The translations under genes were made by a program, and so were the position numbers. A stretch of DNA of 36,731 bases from Spirabiliibacterium mucosae (GTDB lineage: Bacteria > Pseudomonadota > Gammaproteobacteria > Enterobacterales > Pasteurellaceae), in contig NZ_JABTBO010000022.1 in the NCBI RefSeq assembly GCF_014884965.1, positions 1 to 36,731 of the forward strand, given 5' to 3'. Shown here piece after piece: positions 10,288-19,060 of this stretch (the first letter of the stretch is position 1; every line of letters begins with the position of its first letter). A model generated the notes under the pieces. The model ran no database searches and was not told the DNA's origin. It worked only from the letters and a program-made list of their open reading frames with translations.

Positions 10288-10317
10288 TTCACTAATATTC
10301 CAGCACTATGCTACAAT
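10288..10317 (+). promoter_or_regulatory. Likely glpX promoter
   Basis: TTCACT (10288-10293) and TACAAT (10312-10317) are spaced by 18 nt, about 60 nt upstream of the glpX start codon. The -35 is weak and the -10 good. The opposing zapB promoter probably uses a minus-strand TAGAAT at 10226-10231. Confidence 0.45.
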
Positions 10318-10378
10318 AAATTTTTGTGTGGATATCTCATCCCTCGGCTACATTAACCCAACCAAAAGGCACACAAAA

Positions 10379-11392
10379 ATGAAACGAGCCCTCGCAATTG
10401 AATTCTCCCGTGTAACTGAAGCTGCCGCCCTTGCTGGCTTTGCCTGGCTTGGCCGTGGCGACAAAAATGCCGCAGACGACGCCGCCGTGAAAGCCATGCG
10501 CTTAATGCTTAACCAAATTGAAATTGATGGCAAAATTGTCATCGGTGAAGGCGAAATCGACGAAGCGCCGATGCTCTACATCGGCGAAAAAGTCGGCAAA
10601 GGTGGCATTGATGACATTTGCATCGCCGTTGACCCAATCGAGGGCACCCGCATGACCGCCATGGGGCAGGCCAACGCGCTGTCTGTGTTAGCCGCCGGCG
10701 GGCCAAACACCTTTATCGGCGCGCCGGATATGTACATGGAAAAGCTGGTTGTCGGCCCAGAGGTGAAAGGCATGATTGACCTCAACCTACCACTTGAGCA
10801 AAACCTGCGCCGCGTGGCCTCTAAGCTTGGCAAATTGCTCTCGCAATTAACCGTGGTCACCCTCGACAAACCGCGCCATCAAGCCGTTATCAAACAAATG
10901 CAACAACTGGGCGTGAAAGTGCTCGCCATCCCAGACGGCGATGTGGCCGCCTCAATTCTCTGCTGCCTGCCGGATAACAATGTGGATATGCTCTATGCCA
11001 TTGGCGGCGCGCCTGAAGGCGTGGTGGCCGGTGCCGCGATTCGCGCACTCGGGGGCGATATGCAAGTGCGGTTTTTAGCCCGTGATGAGGTGAAAGGCGA
11101 CAGTGAAGAGAACAAAGCTATCGCCGCCAAAGAGCGTGCGCGCTGTGCAGAGATGGGCGTGCCAGTGGGTGAAGTGCTCACCCTCGAGCAAATTGTGCGC
11201 GACGACAACCTCGTGTTCTCCGCAACCGGCATCACTAACGGCGACTTGCTCAAAGGCATCCACCGCAAAGGCGATGTTGCCACTAGCGAAACCTTGCTGA
11301 TTCGTGGCCGCTCACGCACCATTCGCCGGATTCAATCGTTCCATTATTTAAACCGTAAAGACAGCGAGCTTTACCGCCTGATCGGTAACTGA
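10379..11392 (+). CDS. glpX: Class II fructose-1,6-bisphosphatase
   Basis: GlpX hydrolyses fructose-1,6-bisphosphate to fructose-6-phosphate, a gluconeogenic step needed for growth on glycerol and for feeding hexose phosphate into glycogen. The frame is open from 10328, but the start MKRALAIEFSRVTE at 10379 matches the family N-terminus and has AAAGG upstream, giving 337 residues (E. coli 336). The metal and phosphate motif AVDPIEGTRMT is near residues 83-92. GEGEIDEAPM and the C-terminal TETLLIRG-like segment (here SETLLIRGRSRTIRRIQS) are present. A single gene here, it ends in a USS-pair terminator. One USS lies inside, near 11064. Confidence 0.96.
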   Translation: MKRALAIEFSRVTEAAALAGFAWLGRGDKNAADDAAVKAMRLMLNQIEIDGKIVIGEGEIDEAPMLYIGEKVGKGGIDDICIAVDPIEGTRMTAMGQANALSVLAAGGPNTFIGAPDMYMEKLVVGPEVKGMIDLNLPLEQNLRRVASKLGKLLSQLTVVTLDKPRHQAVIKQMQQLGVKVLAIPDGDVAASILCCLPDNNVDMLYAIGGAPEGVVAGAAIRALGGDMQVRFLARDEVKGDSEENKAIAAKERARCAEMGVPVGEVLTLEQIVRDDNLVFSATGITNGDLLKGIHRKGDVATSETLLIRGRSRTIRRIQSFHYLNRKDSELYRLIGN

Positions 11393-11396
11393 TAAC

Positions 11397-11430
11397 AAAA
11401 ACCGCACTTTGATATAAAGTGCGGTTTTTT
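11397..11430. terminator. Bidirectional USS-pair terminator between glpX and rraA
   Basis: Inverted uptake sequences (11401-11410 with 11416-11425, 5-nt loop) with A and T runs on either side lie between two convergent genes, so the hairpin can terminate transcription from both directions. Confidence 0.85.
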
Positions 11431-11449
11431 ATAACGGGTGAAGCGTGCG

Positions 11450-11971
11450 TTAATCGTCGTCTTCAAACGGGTCATCCACCTCATCGTTGTTGAGCTCAAG
11501 CGGCTCAGGCGAGAGGATGATGCCGGTTAAATCGGCGTACACGTTATCTTCTGGCAAAAAGGTCACGCCACCAAAATTGACCGGGATATCGCTGTCGCCC
11601 ACGGTGCGCTCGTCGGCGGAAACCGGGATAGGCGCCAGGGCATGAATGCCGATGTCTAACCCTTCAAGCACATCGAGTTGACGCACCGCGCCATAGACGA
11701 TGATACCTTCCCACTCGTTTTCCAGCGCGAGCTGCGCAAGATACCCGTCAATCAAGGCGCGGCGCACAGAGCCACCACCGTCAATCAACAACACACGCCC
11801 GCGGCCATCTTCTTCCAATATTTCTTCGATAAGGCCATTGCTTTCAAAGCATTTGACGGTGCTCACTTTGCCATAAAACGACGTGCGGCCCCCAAAGCTT
11901 GAAAAAAGTGGCTCAACCACGTCAATTTGATCTTGGTAGATGTCGCACAATTGTGATGTATCAATACGCAT
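11450..11971 (-). CDS. rraA: Regulator of ribonuclease E activity RraA
   Basis: RraA binds RNase E and the degradosome helicase and dampens mRNA decay in enterics. I use the ATG at 11971 ([15 protein letters not shown]), which has AAGGA about 8 nt upstream. The open frame extends seven codons further without support. The 173-residue protein has the conserved core [18 protein letters not shown]-like segment, [11 protein letters not shown] and [18 protein letters not shown]-terminal acidic tail (EDDD end) is longer than the 161-residue E. coli protein. It lies 61 nt downstream of menA, the same menA-rraA pairing seen in E. coli. Confidence 0.95.
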   Translation of the reverse strand: MRIDTSQLCDIYQDQIDVVEPLFSSFGGRTSFYGKVSTVKCFESNGLIEEILEEDGRGRVLLIDGGGSVRRALIDGYLAQLALENEWEGIIVYGAVRQLDVLEGLDIGIHALAPIPVSADERTVGDSDIPVNFGGVTFLPEDNVYADLTGIILSPEPLELNNDEVDDPFEDDD

Positions 11972-12032
11972 AGTTGTGTCCTTTTTAATCAATGATGGCC
12001 TTTAGTATAAACGCGATCAGGGCAAATTGCCA

Positions 12033-12959
12033 TTAAAACCCACCGCCACTGAGCACAATGCCAAGGCTAAACAGCACATTGGTCAACAGCGCCAACAGCG
12101 ACATTTGCGCCAGCATTGGGCGCAGTTGCGCCGGCTTTCGTGCGCGGAACACGCTGCGCAAATGCCACAGCAACAGCGGCGATGCGAGCAGGCATAACAG
12201 CATCGACATGCCCAGCGCCATGGCATAAAACACGCCCAAATAGACATAAATCGCCAGCGCGCCAAACACCAACACGGCGTGATAACGCTTGGCATTTTTC
12301 ATCTCAAGGCGCACCGCGAGTGTGTTTTTGCCGGCCAGTTTGTCTTGCTCTATATCACGTAAGTTATTGATATTCAACACCGCGGTCGCCAACAAGCCGG
12401 TGGCGGTGGCGGCGAGGAAAATCGGCGGGCCAATCACATAATGGGTTTGCAAATAATAGGTGCCGCCCACGCCAATCCAGCCAAAAAAGGTCAACACCGA
12501 AATATCCCCAAGGCCGATGTAGCCATAAGGCTTTTTGCCCACGGTGTAGGTGATCGACGCCAGAATCGCCAGCGCCCCGAGAGCCAAAAAGGCAAATAAA
12601 TCTTGCCAGCTGCGACACGCCACCACAATCAGCACCAAGCCGGAGAGACACGCGAGGCTGGCGACGGTGATCAAGCCCCATTTGAGCTGGCGGGCGGTGA
12701 TCAGCCCTTGCTGAATGCCGCGCAGCGGGCCGATGCGCTCGGCGGTGTCGGAGCCTTTTTGGTGATCGCCATAATCGTTGGCAAAGTTTGATAACACTTG
12801 CAATAAAAGTGCGGTCAGCACCGACCAAAATAAAATCGCGCCATTAAAGTGCCCATCGGCATAGCCCAGTGCGGTGCCGGTGAGAATCGAGGCCAACGCC
12901 AGCGGCAACGTTTTCGGCCGCGCGGTTGAAAGCCAGATGGCTAGCTGTGAATTTTTCAT
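12033..12959 (-). CDS. menA: 1,4-dihydroxy-2-naphthoate polyprenyltransferase
   Basis: MenA attaches the prenyl chain to dihydroxynaphthoate in the inner membrane, giving demethylmenaquinone, the anaerobic electron carrier. It is a UbiA-superfamily protein with eight to nine hydrophobic segments. The first Asp-rich motif SNFANDYGDHQKGSD lies near residues 58-72 and the second, NINNLRDIEQDKLAGKNT, near residue 200. The start is the ATG at 12959 (MKNSQLAIW); a TTG two codons earlier is possible, and the ribosome site is weak for either. The length of 308 residues equals E. coli MenA. It is divergent from trmO with a 103-nt gap. One USS lies near 12805. Confidence 0.95.
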   Translation of the reverse strand: MKNSQLAIWLSTARPKTLPLALASILTGTALGYADGHFNGAILFWSVLTALLLQVLSNFANDYGDHQKGSDTAERIGPLRGIQQGLITARQLKWGLITVASLACLSGLVLIVVACRSWQDLFAFLALGALAILASITYTVGKKPYGYIGLGDISVLTFFGWIGVGGTYYLQTHYVIGPPIFLAATATGLLATAVLNINNLRDIEQDKLAGKNTLAVRLEMKNAKRYHAVLVFGALAIYVYLGVFYAMALGMSMLLCLLASPLLLWHLRSVFRARKPAQLRPMLAQMSLLALLTNVLFSLGIVLSGGGF

Positions 12960-13062
12960 ATCCAATTAACAAAAACGACATTTTGATGTAAAAAAGGTAT
13001 TATACGCATAAATTCTGGGTTTGATATTGACCTAACAGGGTATTTTTTCAATTAGGAGCGCC

Positions 13063-13773
13063 ATGACCGCACTTTGCCTTGAGCCGATTGCCATCGCTCA
13101 CACGCCGTATAACGAAAAATTCTCGGTGCCGCGCCAAGCGCAACTTAGCCGCTATGGCAAAGGAGAGATTGAACTGCTGCCGCCGTTCGACAGCCGCGAG
13201 TGCGTGCGCGGGCTTGAGCAATTCAGCCACCTGTGGTTGATTTTCCAGTTTGATCAAATCCCAGCCAACAAATGGCACCCCACCGTGCGGCCACCGCGCT
13301 TGGGCGGCAATCAACGCGTGGGCGTGTTTGCCTCCCGCGCCACTCACCGGCCCAATCCGCTGGGGCTGTCGAAAGTAGCGTTAGAAGACATTTGCATTCA
13401 CAAAGGTCGCGCGCGGCTGCGCGTAGGCGGGATTGATTTGGTCAATGGCACACCGATTTTCGACATCAAGCCCTACATCGCCTATGCCGATTGCGAGCTA
13501 AATGCCAAGTGCGGTTTTGCCGCCGAGCCACCACGCGTGGCCATTGAGGTGGCCTTCAGCGACCAAGCGCAGGCCATGCTGCAAAGCGACAGCGCGCGGC
13601 AATACCCGCACCTTCGAGAATTCATCACCGAGCTTATCGCGCAAGACCCGCGGCCGGCCTACCAGCAAGGCCAGTGCGGGCGGGAGTACGGCTTGAGCAT
13701 TTGGGCATTTAACGTGCGCTTTGTCTTCACCGCCGCCCATCAAGCGGAAGTGACCTGCATCACCGCACTTTAG
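13063..13773 (+). CDS. trmO: tRNA (N6-threonylcarbamoyladenosine(37)-N6)-methyltransferase TrmO
   Basis: TrmO (YaeB/TsaA family) methylates t6A37 in threonine tRNA using S-adenosylmethionine. The 236-residue product shows the family motifs [20 protein letters not shown] and [11 protein letters not shown] (about residues 92-103), followed by [10 protein letters not shown] and a C-terminal SQIVRF-like extension (here SIWAFNVRF). AGGAG precedes the ATG. Uptake sequences are built into both ends: codons 2-4 (MTAL) are one USS and the last three codons before the stop (TAL) are another, with a third near 13506. The 3' end overlaps the convergent methyltransferase gene by 14 nt. Confidence 0.95.
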   Translation: MTALCLEPIAIAHTPYNEKFSVPRQAQLSRYGKGEIELLPPFDSRECVRGLEQFSHLWLIFQFDQIPANKWHPTVRPPRLGGNQRVGVFASRATHRPNPLGLSKVALEDICIHKGRARLRVGGIDLVNGTPIFDIKPYIAYADCELNAKCGFAAEPPRVAIEVAFSDQAQAMLQSDSARQYPHLREFITELIAQDPRPAYQQGQCGREYGLSIWAFNVRFVFTAAHQAEVTCITAL

Positions 13774-14527
13774 CTTTTTCGCTACACAGCGCAATGAAAT
13801 TAAGCCGTTTTTCTTTGTCGTTGAAAAGCGTAAACATCTTTTTAAAGGTTGGGCGATTTTCCGCACGCAGGGCGTTGCGCACAATCTTAAGCGTGCCTAA
13901 AAGCCCTTCGTCGTAGATCATCCCGCGCGGCGACAGCAACGTCATCTCACCTTTAATGTGTTCACAACGGGCAAAGCCGCTGTCTAAAAAGAGCTGCTGC
14001 CAGCCTTGTTCAGTCAGTGGCGTGACGGTGATGTTGATGGCGTGGCGCAAGTCGTTGATGATCGCCTCATCGTGCTCGCGGGTGAGCATCACATCGTGGG
14101 TCAGCAGTCGCCCGCCGGGCTTTAACACGCGGCAGTATTCACTGATGGCTTTGCGCTTGGCCTCAATCGGCAACATGGTGAGCATCGCCTCATTAATCAC
14201 CACATCAAAGCTTTCATCGGCAAACGGCAGCTTGGTGGCGTTGGCGCGCTGCACCTCAATCAAATGGCTCAAACCGCACTTGGCAATATTCTCGCGTGCC
14301 TTGGCCAGCGCGGTTTCATCCAAATCCACCCCTGTGATATGGCAGCCAAAGCGCTGCGCGAGGTTAATCGCCGTGGTGCCCATGTTGCACGCCACCTCCA
14401 GCACCGCACTTTGGGCATCAAATTGCCCGTGCTCAAACAGCCACTCAGTGGCCTTGCGTCCGCCTGGGCGCAAGCGTTTTTTGCCCAGCCGCGCCAAAAA
14501 ATTATGCCCAACCTCGTCTTTTTTCAT
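13760..14527 (-). CDS. Class I SAM-dependent methyltransferase, substrate unknown
   Basis: This is a 255-residue protein with a UbiE/Coq5-like methyltransferase fold. Motif I is [16 protein letters not shown] (about residues 42-57), the acidic end of beta-2 is ITGVDLDE, and motif IV lies in [14 protein letters not shown]. It opens [21 protein letters not shown] start at the ATG at 14527, ten codons inside the longest open frame, because homologous-looking sequence begins there. I recall a similar uncharacterised protein in Haemophilus influenzae but cannot name a substrate, so no gene symbol is given. It holds USS copies near 14275 and 14403, plus one at its stop codon that also encodes the trmO C-terminus. 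Confidence 0.85.
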   Translation of the reverse strand: MKKDEVGHNFLARLGKKRLRPGGRKATEWLFEHGQFDAQSAVLEVACNMGTTAINLAQRFGCHITGVDLDETALAKARENIAKCGLSHLIEVQRANATKLPFADESFDVVINEAMLTMLPIEAKRKAISEYCRVLKPGGRLLTHDVMLTREHDEAIINDLRHAINITVTPLTEQGWQQLFLDSGFARCEHIKGEMTLLSPRGMIYDEGLLGTLKIVRNALRAENRPTFKKMFTLFNDKEKRLNFIALCSEKAKVR

Positions 14528-14602
14528 AGCAATCCTTAAGGTGAAATTAAAATACATCTTATAATAAGCGAAATGATTCCTATTGCCAACGATTTTCAGG
14601 CA

Positions 14603-14629
14603 AGAAAAAAGCGCCCATTGGGCGCTTTG
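14603..14629 (-). terminator. Intrinsic terminator of sodC
   Basis: An AAGCGCCC/GGGCGCTT hairpin with a 3-nt loop is followed on the minus strand by TTTTTTCTT, directly behind the sodC stop codon. Confidence 0.85.
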
Positions 14630-14631
14630 TG

Positions 14632-15195
14632 TTATTTAATCACACCGCAGGCCATGCGAGGGCCGCCACCGCCGAGCGGTTTTGGCTCATCGGAGTGATT
14701 GTCACCGTGGAGGTGAATCATCAAGGAGTGGCCTTTGATTTCATCAAGTGAATGCAGCCGTGGCGCCAAAACGGGATTGCTCGCGCTGCCGTCTTGCTCG
14801 ACTGCCAAGGCTGGCAAGTCGCCTAAATGGCCGCCATCATCCCACGGGGTGCTGTGTTTGCCGGTGTTTTTTGGGTCCCAGTGGCCGCCTGCAGCCAGGC
14901 CAGCGACTTGTTTGCCGTCTTTTTCTTTTGGATCACAGCTTGGGTTTTGGTGAATGTGAAAGCCGTGCACACCGGGTGTTAACTGTTTGAGTTCAGGGGT
15001 GAAAACCAGCCCGTATTTGGTTTCAGTGACATACACCTTGCCGATCTCTTGGTTGCCTTTTTCCACATCGAGCAACTCCATCGGGATTTCCAGCGCGTTG
15101 TCGTGCGCGTGGTTATGGTCACCGTGCGCCAACGCCGCCCCCGAGCCGAGCAGTGCGGTGAGTGTGAGTGCTGTTAGTAATGGTTTTTTCATCAT
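14632..15195 (-). CDS. sodC: Periplasmic Cu,Zn superoxide dismutase
   Basis: SodC removes superoxide in the periplasm. The ATG at 15195 ([12 protein letters not shown]) lies 5 nt behind AGGAG; the next codon is also ATG and could be used. Residues 1-23 form a signal peptide ending ALA. The mature protein begins HGDHNHAHD, a His-rich metal-binding N-terminus known from some Haemophilus SodC proteins. Metal ligands lie in [16 protein letters not shown], the HLGDLPAL segment and HLHGDNHSD. The conserved disulphide cysteines are in NPSC and RMACGVIK. At 187 residues it has family length. It has its own terminator and a small CAGCC/GGCTG inverted repeat upstream (15214-15227). Confidence 0.95.
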   Translation of the reverse strand: MMKKPLLTALTLTALLGSGAALAHGDHNHAHDNALEIPMELLDVEKGNQEIGKVYVTETKYGLVFTPELKQLTPGVHGFHIHQNPSCDPKEKDGKQVAGLAAGGHWDPKNTGKHSTPWDDGGHLGDLPALAVEQDGSASNPVLAPRLHSLDEIKGHSLMIHLHGDNHSDEPKPLGGGGPRMACGVIK

Positions 15196-15369
15196 GATCA
15201 CTCCTTTTGTTAAATCAGCCACATGGCTGGTTTTAGAATATAAGAATCCAGCGCGATTTTCCAGTTTTGCCTTATGCCAGCACCCTCATCCGCTCATTCA
15301 TGCTGAAGATACGGCCGATGCCAAGTGCGGTAAATATTGCCAATCGCCTACAAAATTTAGAGAAAAAAC

Positions 15370-15399
15370 AAAAGTGCGGTCATATCAAACCGCACTTTT
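15370..15399 (-). terminator. USS-pair terminator of pnuC
   Basis: Inverted uptake sequences (15370-15380 with 15389-15399, 8-nt loop) are followed on the minus strand by TTTTGTTTTTT, ten nt beyond the pnuC stop. Another single USS lies at about 15321 in the gap towards sodC, where I see no gene. Confidence 0.85.
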
Positions 15400-15408
15400 G
15401 CTGGAAGG

Positions 15409-16113
15409 CTAAGCCAGTTGGCTTGATTTGCTCAGTTTGGTCCAGTTGTAGTAACCGTAAAGTGAGTTGAGCAGGTAGGCGACGTACATCATCACAATTG
15501 ACAGGCCGCCAGGTTCTTCTGCGGTGATCCACAACATGATGGACACGATGTTGAGTGCAATCCACAAAATCCATTGCTCGCGATAGCGCAAGATCATCAA
15601 CACTTGTGCCACCACCACAATCACGGTGGAGATGCCGTCAAGCGAGGTGGAGTTGCCGCCGTAGTAGCGCAAAATGCTGATAAACACCGCAGAGCCGACC
15701 ACGATGATGGCCAATGTAGTCAGCCAGCCCACCACACTCAAGGCGCGAGCTTGGATAAGCTCGGTGCCGGTGGCTTTTTGCATATTGGCTTTCCATAAGA
15801 AATAGCCGATAAATTGCGCTGGAATGTAGACATACAAGGTGGTGGTCATTTCGCCGTAAAAGCCTTGGGAGAGCGAAATATAAAAGTAAGTGTAGGCAAA
15901 AATCAACCCGAACAGGTAGTTACTGATTTTCCCTTTACCGACAAACACCACGCACAAAATGCCGCTGATGCCTGAAATCATGCCTAACACAGAGTCAGGC
16001 GCGTAGATATACGCCCCGATTTGCGCTGCTAAAAACAAAAACAGCCAAAAAGCCTCGAAGGGTGTCCAGCCAGAAAATAACTCCGTTTTGAGTTTTTGTA
16101 GCCACGTTGTCAT
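15409..16113 (-). CDS. pnuC: Nicotinamide riboside transporter PnuC
   Basis: PnuC is an inner-membrane facilitator for nicotinamide riboside. Pasteurellaceae that cannot make NAD de novo depend on it for pyridine nucleotide supply. The 234-residue protein has seven or so hydrophobic segments. The family pattern is visible in GKGKISNYLFGL, YGEMTTTLYVYIPAQFIGYFLWK, REQWILWIALNIVSI and the C-terminal NSLYGYYNWTK. The start ATG has GAGGATC upstream. It is divergent from rapA. Whether this strain needs external NAD cannot be told from the window. Confidence 0.93.
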   Translation of the reverse strand: MTTWLQKLKTELFSGWTPFEAFWLFLFLAAQIGAYIYAPDSVLGMISGISGILCVVFVGKGKISNYLFGLIFAYTYFYISLSQGFYGEMTTTLYVYIPAQFIGYFLWKANMQKATGTELIQARALSVVGWLTTLAIIVVGSAVFISILRYYGGNSTSLDGISTVIVVVAQVLMILRYREQWILWIALNIVSIMLWITAEEPGGLSIVMMYVAYLLNSLYGYYNWTKLSKSSQLA

Positions 16114-16285
16114 ATTATGATCCTCATGATGGTTAAGTGCGGAAATTATATATCACAAAAATAGTTTTTGCGTAGTGATTTTTTAAAATTTGTTATGTTT
16201 ATTTTTCATGTTGGCGAAAATTATTTTCTCCCTCGATTTTGCTTTATAATACCGCTTATGAAAATCACAGGAAAAAGAGCCATTT
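16114..16285. promoter_or_regulatory. Divergent promoter region of pnuC and rapA
   Basis: This 172-nt A+T-rich gap carries two good -10 hexamers. A minus-strand TATAAT (16145-16150) points to pnuC and a plus-strand TATAAT (16245-16250) to rapA, about 36 nt ahead of its ATG. The -35 elements are poor for both. A near-USS (AAGTGCGGA, about 16135) has one mismatch. Confidence 0.45.
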
Positions 16286-19060
16286 ATGCAACAATTTGCT
16301 GTTGGGCAGCGCTGGTTTTGTGAAAGTGAAACCCAGCTAGGCTTAGGGATTGTGACCGCACTTTCACCCCGGCAGGTGCGCTTGCACTTCCCGCTGGCGC
16401 AAGAAACGCGCCTGTATGCCCGCCAAGGCGCGCCGCTTAAGCGCCTGTTGTTTGCTCAAGGTGAGCAGGCGAAAAGTGCCGAAGGCTGGATGATGCGTGT
16501 TGGGCAACGTGCGGTGCGCGACGGCGTGGTGCACTATATCGGCACGCGCGTTGACAGCGGCGAGCAAGTGAGCTTGGCTGAAACACACCTGGCCCACCAG
16601 CTGACGTTTAGCACCGCCAAAGTGCGGTTGCTTTCAGGCGTGTTTGACAGCAACGCCGCGTTTGACCTGCGCTTGGCGGCACTGCGCGCGCAACAGGCGC
16701 AATTTCGCTCGCCACTGCGCGGCTTGCGCGGTGCGCGTGCGGCCTTGATTGCCCACCAATTGCACATCGCCCAAACGGTGGCGGAGCGCCACGCGCCACG
16801 GGTGCTGCTCGCCGATGAGGTGGGCTTGGGCAAAACCCTTGAGGCGGGCTTGATCATCCACCATCAGCTGCTAAGTGACAAAATCCAGCGGGTGTTGATT
16901 GTGCTGCCACACAACTTGCAGCACCAATGGCTGCTGGAAATGCGCCGGCGGTTCGATTTGCCCTTTGGCTTGATTAACGAGGAAGCCAGCAACCCCTTTG
17001 CCGAGCAGCCGCTGCTGATTTGCCCGTTGGAGTGGCTTTTGGCGGAGCCTGAGCGGGTGCGGCTTGCCGAGCGCGCGAGCTTTGACATGCTGGTGGTTGA
17101 TGAAGCCCACCATCTCGCTTGGCACCAAGAGGAGCCCAGTGCCGCCTATCTGGCGGTGGAGCGGCTGGCCAAAGCTATCCCCGCAGTGTTATTGCTCTCG
17201 GCCACGCCAGAGCAGCTGGGGCTGGAGAGCCATTTTGCCCGCTTGAAATTGCTCGATCCGCACCGCTTTTATGACCTCGATGCCTTCATTCGCGAGCAGC
17301 GCGGCTACCAGCGTGTGGTGGCGATCATCAATCAATTGCTGGAAGGCGCGCCGCTCAGTGCGCAGGCGCAAGCAACATTAGCGCAGCTGCTCGGCCAACC
17401 GCACTTTGTGCTCAGCGATGACAACCGCCAAGCGACCATCAACGCGCTGCTCGACCGCCATGGCACCAGCCGCGTGCTGTTTCGCAACACTCGCGCCATG
17501 ATTGCAGGCTTCCCGCAACGCAAAGTGCGGTTACAGGCGCTCGCGTGCCCAGCACAATACGGCGATGAGGTGAGCCTCACGCCTGAAGTGGATTATTCTG
17601 GCGCTGTGCCGTGGTGGCAGTTTGACCCACGCGTGGCAGCGGTGCAGGAGAGCTTGCAGGCAGACAAACAGCAAAAGTGGCTGCTGATTTGCCACACGGC
17701 GCACACTGCCATCGCCCTTGAAACGGCGCTGCGCACGCGCTTTGGCACGCGTTGTGCGCTGTTTCACGAGCACATGAGCGTGATTGAGCGCGACCGTGCA
17801 GCGGCCTATTTTGCCCAAGGCCACGACGGCGCACGGCTTTTGATAAGCTCTGCGATTGGCGCGGAGGGGCGCAATTTTCAATTTGCCAGCGGCTTAATTT
17901 TATTCGACCTGCCCGCCCACCCTGATCGCCTTGAGCAGGCCATCGGCCGGCTGGATCGCATCGGCCAAGGCGAGAGCATTGACATTGTGGTGCCCTATTT
18001 TGCCAACAGCGTGCAAGCGCGCTGGGTGCAGTGGTATCACCAAGGACTGGACGCTTTCGCTCGCCCCTGCCCAATGGGCGAGGCGCTGTTTGCCGAGTTT
18101 GGCGCACAGGTGGCAACAACCGAGGATTTCACCGCACTTTTACACCACACCCAAGCCCGCCGAGCCGAGTTGCACGCAGCCATGACGCGCGGGCGGGATA
18201 AACTGCTGGAATACCACTCCAGCGGTGGCGAGCAGGCCAAGCGCCTAGCCCAGCAGATCGCCGAAGACGACGCCGATCCAGCCTTGGGCGCGTTTGCCCA
18301 AGCGCTGTTTGCCTGCCTTGGGGTGGACGATGAGCCGTTAAGCGATCACCACTTCTTGCTGCGCGCAGGCGAGACGATGCTCAGTGATTTCATCACCTTG
18401 CCTGAAGAGGGGCTGGCCGCCACTTTTGACCGCACTTTTGCGCTCTCGCGTGAGGAGGTGATGTTTTTAACCTGGGATAGCCGCCTGATTCGCCAAGGGA
18501 TCGACTTTGTGCTCTCTGGGGATTTGGGCAAAAGTGCGGTTGCGCTGCTCATCAACCCCGCCTTACCGGTGGGCACCTGCTTGGTGGAGCTGGTGTTTGT
18601 GCTGCAAAGCCAGGCGCCGGCGAGCTTGCAGCTCACGCGCTTTTTGCCACCTACACCGATTCGCTTGCTGCTTGACCGCCACGGGCGGGATTTGGCAGCC
18701 CAAGTTCGTGATGACGCCTGGCAGCGCCAGCTTCAGCCTGTCAGCCAAGCGGTGGGGCAGCAGATGATCGCCATGACCAAAGCAGTGGTGTCAAAAGCCT
18801 GCGAGCAGGCAGAGGCATTGGTGAAAACGCAAAGTGCGGTTATCATAGCGCAAGCCAAAGCACAAATGCAGGCGCAGATGGGCGCTGAGATGGCGCGCCT
18901 ACGCGCACTTTCCGCCGTCAACGCCAGCATTCGCGCAGAAGAAATCACCGCACTGAGCGCGCGCACGCGTCAGATGGCGGCCTATTTAGATGAGGCGAGT
19001 GTGCGCCTTGACAGCGTGCGATTAATTGTCAGCAATAAGGAACACTATGGCACTGATTGA
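16286..19060 (+). CDS. rapA: RNA polymerase-associated ATP-dependent translocase RapA (HepA)
   Basis: RapA is a Swi2/Snf2-type ATPase that binds core RNA polymerase and recycles stalled post-termination complexes. The 924-residue product has N-terminal Tudor-like domains (from GQRWFCESETQLGLGIV), then helicase lobe 1 with Walker A in LLADEVGLGKTLEAG (about 173-187), DEAHH (about 271-275) and SATPEQLGLESHFARL. Lobe 2 ends in the arginine-finger motif IGRLDRIGQGESIDI (about 553-567), followed by the RapA-specific spacer and C-terminal domains. It is somewhat shorter than E. coli RapA (968). ATG 16286 follows GGAAAAAGAG. It carries eight USS copies in 2.8 kb, the densest gene here. It overlaps rluA by 14 nt. 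Confidence 0.96.
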   Translation: MQQFAVGQRWFCESETQLGLGIVTALSPRQVRLHFPLAQETRLYARQGAPLKRLLFAQGEQAKSAEGWMMRVGQRAVRDGVVHYIGTRVDSGEQVSLAETHLAHQLTFSTAKVRLLSGVFDSNAAFDLRLAALRAQQAQFRSPLRGLRGARAALIAHQLHIAQTVAERHAPRVLLADEVGLGKTLEAGLIIHHQLLSDKIQRVLIVLPHNLQHQWLLEMRRRFDLPFGLINEEASNPFAEQPLLICPLEWLLAEPERVRLAERASFDMLVVDEAHHLAWHQEEPSAAYLAVERLAKAIPAVLLLSATPEQLGLESHFARLKLLDPHRFYDLDAFIREQRGYQRVVAIINQLLEGAPLSAQAQATLAQLLGQPHFVLSDDNRQATINALLDRHGTSRVLFRNTRAMIAGFPQRKVRLQALACPAQYGDEVSLTPEVDYSGAVPWWQFDPRVAAVQESLQADKQQKWLLICHTAHTAIALETALRTRFGTRCALFHEHMSVIERDRAAAYFAQGHDGARLLISSAIGAEGRNFQFASGLILFDLPAHPDRLEQAIGRLDRIGQGESIDIVVPYFANSVQARWVQWYHQGLDAFARPCPMGEALFAEFGAQVATTEDFTALLHHTQARRAELHAAMTRGRDKLLEYHSSGGEQAKRLAQQIAEDDADPALGAFAQALFACLGVDDEPLSDHHFLLRAGETMLSDFITLPEEGLAATFDRTFALSREEVMFLTWDSRLIRQGIDFVLSGDLGKSAVALLINPALPVGTCLVELVFVLQSQAPASLQLTRFLPPTPIRLLLDRHGRDLAAQVRDDAWQRQLQPVSQAVGQQMIAMTKAVVSKACEQAEALVKTQSAVIIAQAKAQMQAQMGAEMARLRALSAVNASIRAEEITALSARTRQMAAYLDEASVRLDSVRLIVSNKEHYGTD

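Noticed and set aside
15214-15227. CAGCC/GGCTG inverted repeat in the sodC leader as an operator
   Set aside because: Short and without resemblance to a regulator site I know; likely chance.
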